Positions 4,965-7,362 of a stretch of 7,362 bases of DNA are shown piece after piece. How positions within the stretch are numbered: the stretch's first letter is position 1; every line of letters starts with the position of its first letter. The notes beneath the pieces are model-generated. The model was not told where the DNA came from and did not search any database. It was given only the letters and a program-made list of their open reading frames with translations. The stretch is taken from the NCBI GenBank assembly GCA_016342385.1, contig JAEINM010000198.1:1-7362 (forward strand), written 5' to 3'. The stretch is from Spirochaetaceae bacterium (lineage in GTDB: Bacteria > Spirochaetota > Spirochaetia > DSM-2461). The translations under genes and the position numbers were made by a program.

Positions 4965-5309
4965 TTATTTTCCCTCTTTTATCCACTGTGTCCAGATTTT
5001 TTGAGAAAAACCGGCAGTGATTTGATTGCCATTGCGGACAATGGGAGTTTTTAGAAGAAGATTATTTTCCAGAATCTCCTGCTCCGGATCATAATCCATC
5101 CAGGCAAGACCTTTATTTTTATATTCTTTCGATTCTGTATCGATAATATGATCTTTTCCCAACTTGGCGCTTATTTTTGTCAGTTCTCCCTTACTAAGAG
5201 GTTTTTCGTTTAGATCGAGGAAGTGAAACTGTACAGCTCTCTCTTTAAAAAAGCGCATTGTCTTTTTGGTATCGGAACATTTCTTTGTCCCTATTATCTG
5301 AATATTCAT
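4965..5309 (-). CDS. Spx/ArsC-like thioredoxin-fold protein
   Basis: The 114-residue protein has the compact thioredoxin-like fold of the ArsC/Spx family: strand 1 ending in GTKKCSDTKK (7-16), an inserted helical middle, and LLLKTPIVRNG (84-94) with the cis-proline region and one arginine (Arg92). Cys11 is the only cysteine. Spx needs a CxxC pair, while E. coli ArsC uses Cys12 and several arginines, including one shortly after the cysteine; here that position is Lys15/Lys16. It is therefore neither a typical Spx nor a typical glutaredoxin-coupled arsenate reductase. Single-cysteine members of this length are often annotated 'arsenate reductase family' without proof. No ars gene is nearby. The ATG at 5309 lacks a Shine-Dalgarno sequence and lies directly after a promoter-like sequence, so the mRNA may be leaderless. 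It is the first gene of a two-gene unit with the WalJ-like hydrolase. Confidence 0.85.
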   Translation of the reverse strand: MNIQIIGTKKCSDTKKTMRFFKERAVQFHFLDLNEKPLSKGELTKISAKLGKDHIIDTESKEYKNKGLAWMDYDPEQEILENNLLLKTPIVRNGNQITAGFSQKIWTQWIKEGK

Positions 5310-5316
5310 AATTTTG

Positions 5317-5345
5317 TTTATATCAGTTTTAATATTGTTTTTCTA
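5317..5345 (-). promoter_or_regulatory. Putative leaderless promoter of the ArsC-like gene
   Basis: On the minus strand TAGAAA (5345-5340, four of six matches), a 17-base spacer and TATAAA (5322-5317, five of six matches). Only seven bases lie between the -10 box and the ATG at 5309, which puts the expected transcription start on or next to the start codon. There is no purine-rich binding site before this ATG, consistent with leaderless translation. Confidence 0.45.
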
Positions 5346-5371
5346 CAGGGGGAAAAAAGAAATAATGGATA

Positions 5372-5377
5372 TATAAT
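5372..5377 (+). promoter_or_regulatory. TATAAT near pulA, doubtful -10 box
   Basis: A perfect TATAAT lies just before the pulA binding site. A start about seven bases downstream, near 5384, would begin inside AAGGAG (5382-5387), and no -35 box stands at 15-19 bases upstream. It may be chance in this AT-rich gap. No better pulA promoter is visible within the 84-base divergent intergenic region. Confidence 0.2.
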
Positions 5378-5393
5378 TGATAAGGAGCAATCA

Positions 5394-7362
5394 ATGAGTA
5401 TAAAAGCCTACTGGGATGATGACAAAACAATAACTGCCGAACTGGATCGTATATATTACGATGGAGATAGCCGTCATTTCACGATTATAGATAACATGAA
5501 TACCTATGTAAGGGCGGAAATAATTCAATCTGTCATTATGGATCATCTTAAACGGTACACTCTGCGGGTTGAGGGACTCGAGATAGGTAGTGCCTATACA
5601 ATCGCTGATGAACGTTTTTTAAAAAGTCCGCTCATATATCGAAATATATTAAAAACTGATTTCTTTGACAGAAAATTCTATTATGAAGGAAAAGATCTAG
5701 GCAGTTCATATTCTCCTGAACAAACTGTATTCAAGGTCTGGTCTCCTATCTCTTCCAGAATGCTCGTTGACATTGAAGGATGGGGGATTCAAGAAATGAT
5801 CCGCGGAGACAAAGGTGTTTTTGAATCTGCTGTCCAAGGAGATTTTGATGGCTTTGCCTATCAGTATGTGGCAGAAAACAATGGTCATTGGCACTCCGCC
5901 AATGATCCCTATGGATATTCATCAACTGCCAATACGGATAAGTCTGTTATCATCAATCTCCAGAAATTGAATATTGAACTGAATAAAGAGACCCTACCTC
6001 TCCTAAAGCAGAAAACTGATGCGGTTATATATGAACTTCATGTAAGGGATATGTCTTCCCTGGAGTCTTCAGGGATTAAACAAAAAGGGAAGTTTCTCGG
6101 TTTAACTGAAGAAAAAACCCATAATAACCGGGGAGACTCAACGGGTCTGGACTACCTGACGGAATTGGGCATAACCCATATCCAGCTTATGCCGGTTTAC
6201 GACTTCGGGACTGTCGATGAAATTCATCCGGAAACCCATTACAACTGGGGTTATGATCCTGTCCATTTCAATATTCCCGAAGGCAGTTATGGCTCTGATA
6301 TTACCGATCCTTACAGCCGTATGATTGATCTTCAGAAAATGATTTCCACCTTTCACTCTAAAGGTCTACGAGTCATTATGGATGTGGTCTACAATCACAT
6401 GTTTGACAGGGACTCATCAGATTTTGAAAACCTAGTCCCCTACTATTATTTCAGAACAGGGGATGATGGAGAACCATCGAACGGCTCATTCTGCAGCAAT
6501 GATCTGGATTCCACCCGTCCCATGGTCAGGAAATACATCCTTGAGAGTCTGGAACGGTGGATGAAAATCTACGGTATGGATGGTTTCCGTTTTGACCTGA
6601 TGGGGATACTGGATATCGAAACAATGAACCAGGTTGCCTCACTGGTAAAATCCATCGATCCCAGTGCTATTGTTTATGGAGAGGGATGGAATATGCCCAC
6701 CCTCTTGGCCGATGATCAAAAGGCAACAATGATGAATCAGGAACAAATGCCCGATATCAGCCATTTTAACGATTACTTCCGCGATGCTGTCAAAGGTGAC
6801 ACCATGCTGGAAAAAATCGATCACAGGGGCTTCATGACAGGATCTCATCGACATCTTGAAAAACTACCCAACCTGCTTTTAGGGTCGAGAGTTTATGCCA
6901 ATGGATCTCCTTTCTTCTCAGCTCCGGTAAAAAGTGTAAATTATGTAGAATGTCACGATAATCACACGACTTTTGACAAAATGACAGCTGCGGGGATCAA
7001 AAAAGAAGAGATTCTACCCCGGCAGAAACTAATGCTGGCTGCGGTTCTCTTTTCAAGAGGAATTCCTTTTCTCCACTCGGGACAGGAGATGTGCCGGACC
7101 AAGGGAGGTGATCACAACTCCTACAAATCATCTGATGCAATAAATGGAATAGACTGGGACCGCCGGTCAGAGTTCCGTGAACTGGTAGAATTTGTCAAAG
7201 ACGCCATAAGTCTGAGAAAAGAGACAGCCCTCTTCAGAAAAGCGGAATATGATGATGATACAGAGATTAAGGTTGATAAACATGGCAAAACTGTTGAAAT
7301 ACAATATTCGGATAATACAATCCTGATTATGAATCTGGGAAATCACAACCATGAAATTGATC
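5394..7362 (+). CDS. pulA: Type I pullulanase, intracellular (3' end outside window)
   Basis: The frame opens at ATG 5394 with AAGGAG (5382-5387) six bases upstream and is still open at the right edge after 656 codons; type I pullulanases are usually about 650-720 residues, so little is missing. Residues 1 to about 105 form an N-terminal accessory domain ending in YYEGKDLG (96-103). A CBM48-like glucan-binding domain starts at FKVWSP (113-118). The GH13 barrel starts near IYELHVRD (212-219) and carries the pullulanase signature YNWGYDP (283-289), DVVYNH (330-335), nucleophile Asp401 in GFRFDL, acid/base Glu430 in YGEGW, and transition-state Asp522 in CHDNH. TKGGDHNSY near the C-terminal side of the barrel is also typical. 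The enzyme hydrolyses alpha-1,6 branches of pullulan, limit dextrins or glycogen. No signal peptide or lipobox is present, which indicates a cytoplasmic role in glycogen or maltodextrin use. It is divergent from the ArsC-like gene. Confidence 0.96.
   Translation, partial: MSIKAYWDDDKTITAELDRIYYDGDSRHFTIIDNMNTYVRAEIIQSVIMDHLKRYTLRVEGLEIGSAYTIADERFLKSPLIYRNILKTDFFDRKFYYEGKDLGSSYSPEQTVFKVWSPISSRMLVDIEGWGIQEMIRGDKGVFESAVQGDFDGFAYQYVAENNGHWHSANDPYGYSSTANTDKSVIINLQKLNIELNKETLPLLKQKTDAVIYELHVRDMSSLESSGIKQKGKFLGLTEEKTHNNRGDSTGLDYLTELGITHIQLMPVYDFGTVDEIHPETHYNWGYDPVHFNIPEGSYGSDITDPYSRMIDLQKMISTFHSKGLRVIMDVVYNHMFDRDSSDFENLVPYYYFRTGDDGEPSNGSFCSNDLDSTRPMVRKYILESLERWMKIYGMDGFRFDLMGILDIETMNQVASLVKSIDPSAIVYGEGWNMPTLLADDQKATMMNQEQMPDISHFNDYFRDAVKGDTMLEKIDHRGFMTGSHRHLEKLPNLLLGSRVYANGSPFFSAPVKSVNYVECHDNHTTFDKMTAAGIKKEEILPRQKLMLAAVLFSRGIPFLHSGQEMCRTKGGDHNSYKSSDAINGIDWDRRSEFRELVEFVKDAISLRKETALFRKAEYDDDTEIKVDKHGKTVEIQYSDNTILIMNLGNHNHEID

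Noticed and set aside
5706..7352. Several short minus-strand open frames inside the pullulanase gene
   Set aside because: All are antisense to a frame carrying every GH13 catalytic motif, and none has its own recognisable motifs or binding site.

Overview
The window reads as ordinary bacterial chromosome: dense short operons, moderately AT-rich DNA, AGGAG-type ribosome binding sites, and sigma70-like promoters with 17-base spacers. There is no rRNA, tRNA, CRISPR array, transposase, phage gene or attachment site. The gene set (an RbgA/YlqF GTPase, a WalJ/YycJ-type metallo-beta-lactamase-fold protein, an Spx/ArsC-like thioredoxin-fold protein, an intracellular type I pullulanase and stand-alone CheY-like receivers) suits a fermentative, sugar-using bacterium. 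A free-living spirochaete is my best guess and a Firmicute is the main alternative. This is inference from gene content only; no marker gene settles it.

Layout, left to right. Positions 1-613 (minus) hold the first 204 codons of a protein with two fused RidA/YjgF domains; its 3' end lies outside the window. A non-coding stretch of about 340 bases follows, with a clear promoter for that gene and a 16-base perfect palindrome. RbgA/YlqF (956-1813, minus) is divergent from a three-gene plus-strand cluster: a DHH/DHHA1 phosphoesterase (2033-2980) and two single-domain response-regulator receivers (3036-3401 and 3413-3775). The divergent intergenic region carries a good promoter in each direction with an inverted repeat between them. 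A very acidic coiled-coil protein of unknown function (3847-4188, plus) then meets, stop codon to stop codon, the WalJ-like hydrolase (4185-4964, minus). That gene is the second of a two-gene unit led by the Spx/ArsC-like protein (4965-5309, minus). Divergent from that unit, a type I pullulanase (5394 to the right edge, plus) runs out of the window.

How the genes may work together: RbgA is a housekeeping ribosome-assembly factor. The DHH phosphoesterase is probably an oligoribonuclease/pAp-phosphatase-type enzyme and is co-directional with two receivers that lack output domains, so they must act through protein partners. ArsC-like and WalJ-like genes are contiguous with no intergenic base, so they are probably co-translated. 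Pullulanase debranches alpha-glucan inside the cell.

The observations most worth a second look are the tandem RidA protein, whose first domain has glycine at the position of the catalytic arginine and whose two halves are still very similar in DNA; the possible leaderless promoter of the ArsC-like gene; the DHH-receiver-receiver cluster; and the unrecognised acidic protein. I see no convincing novel multi-gene defence or mobile system here. Three genes (DHH, second receiver, WalJ-like) start with TTG.
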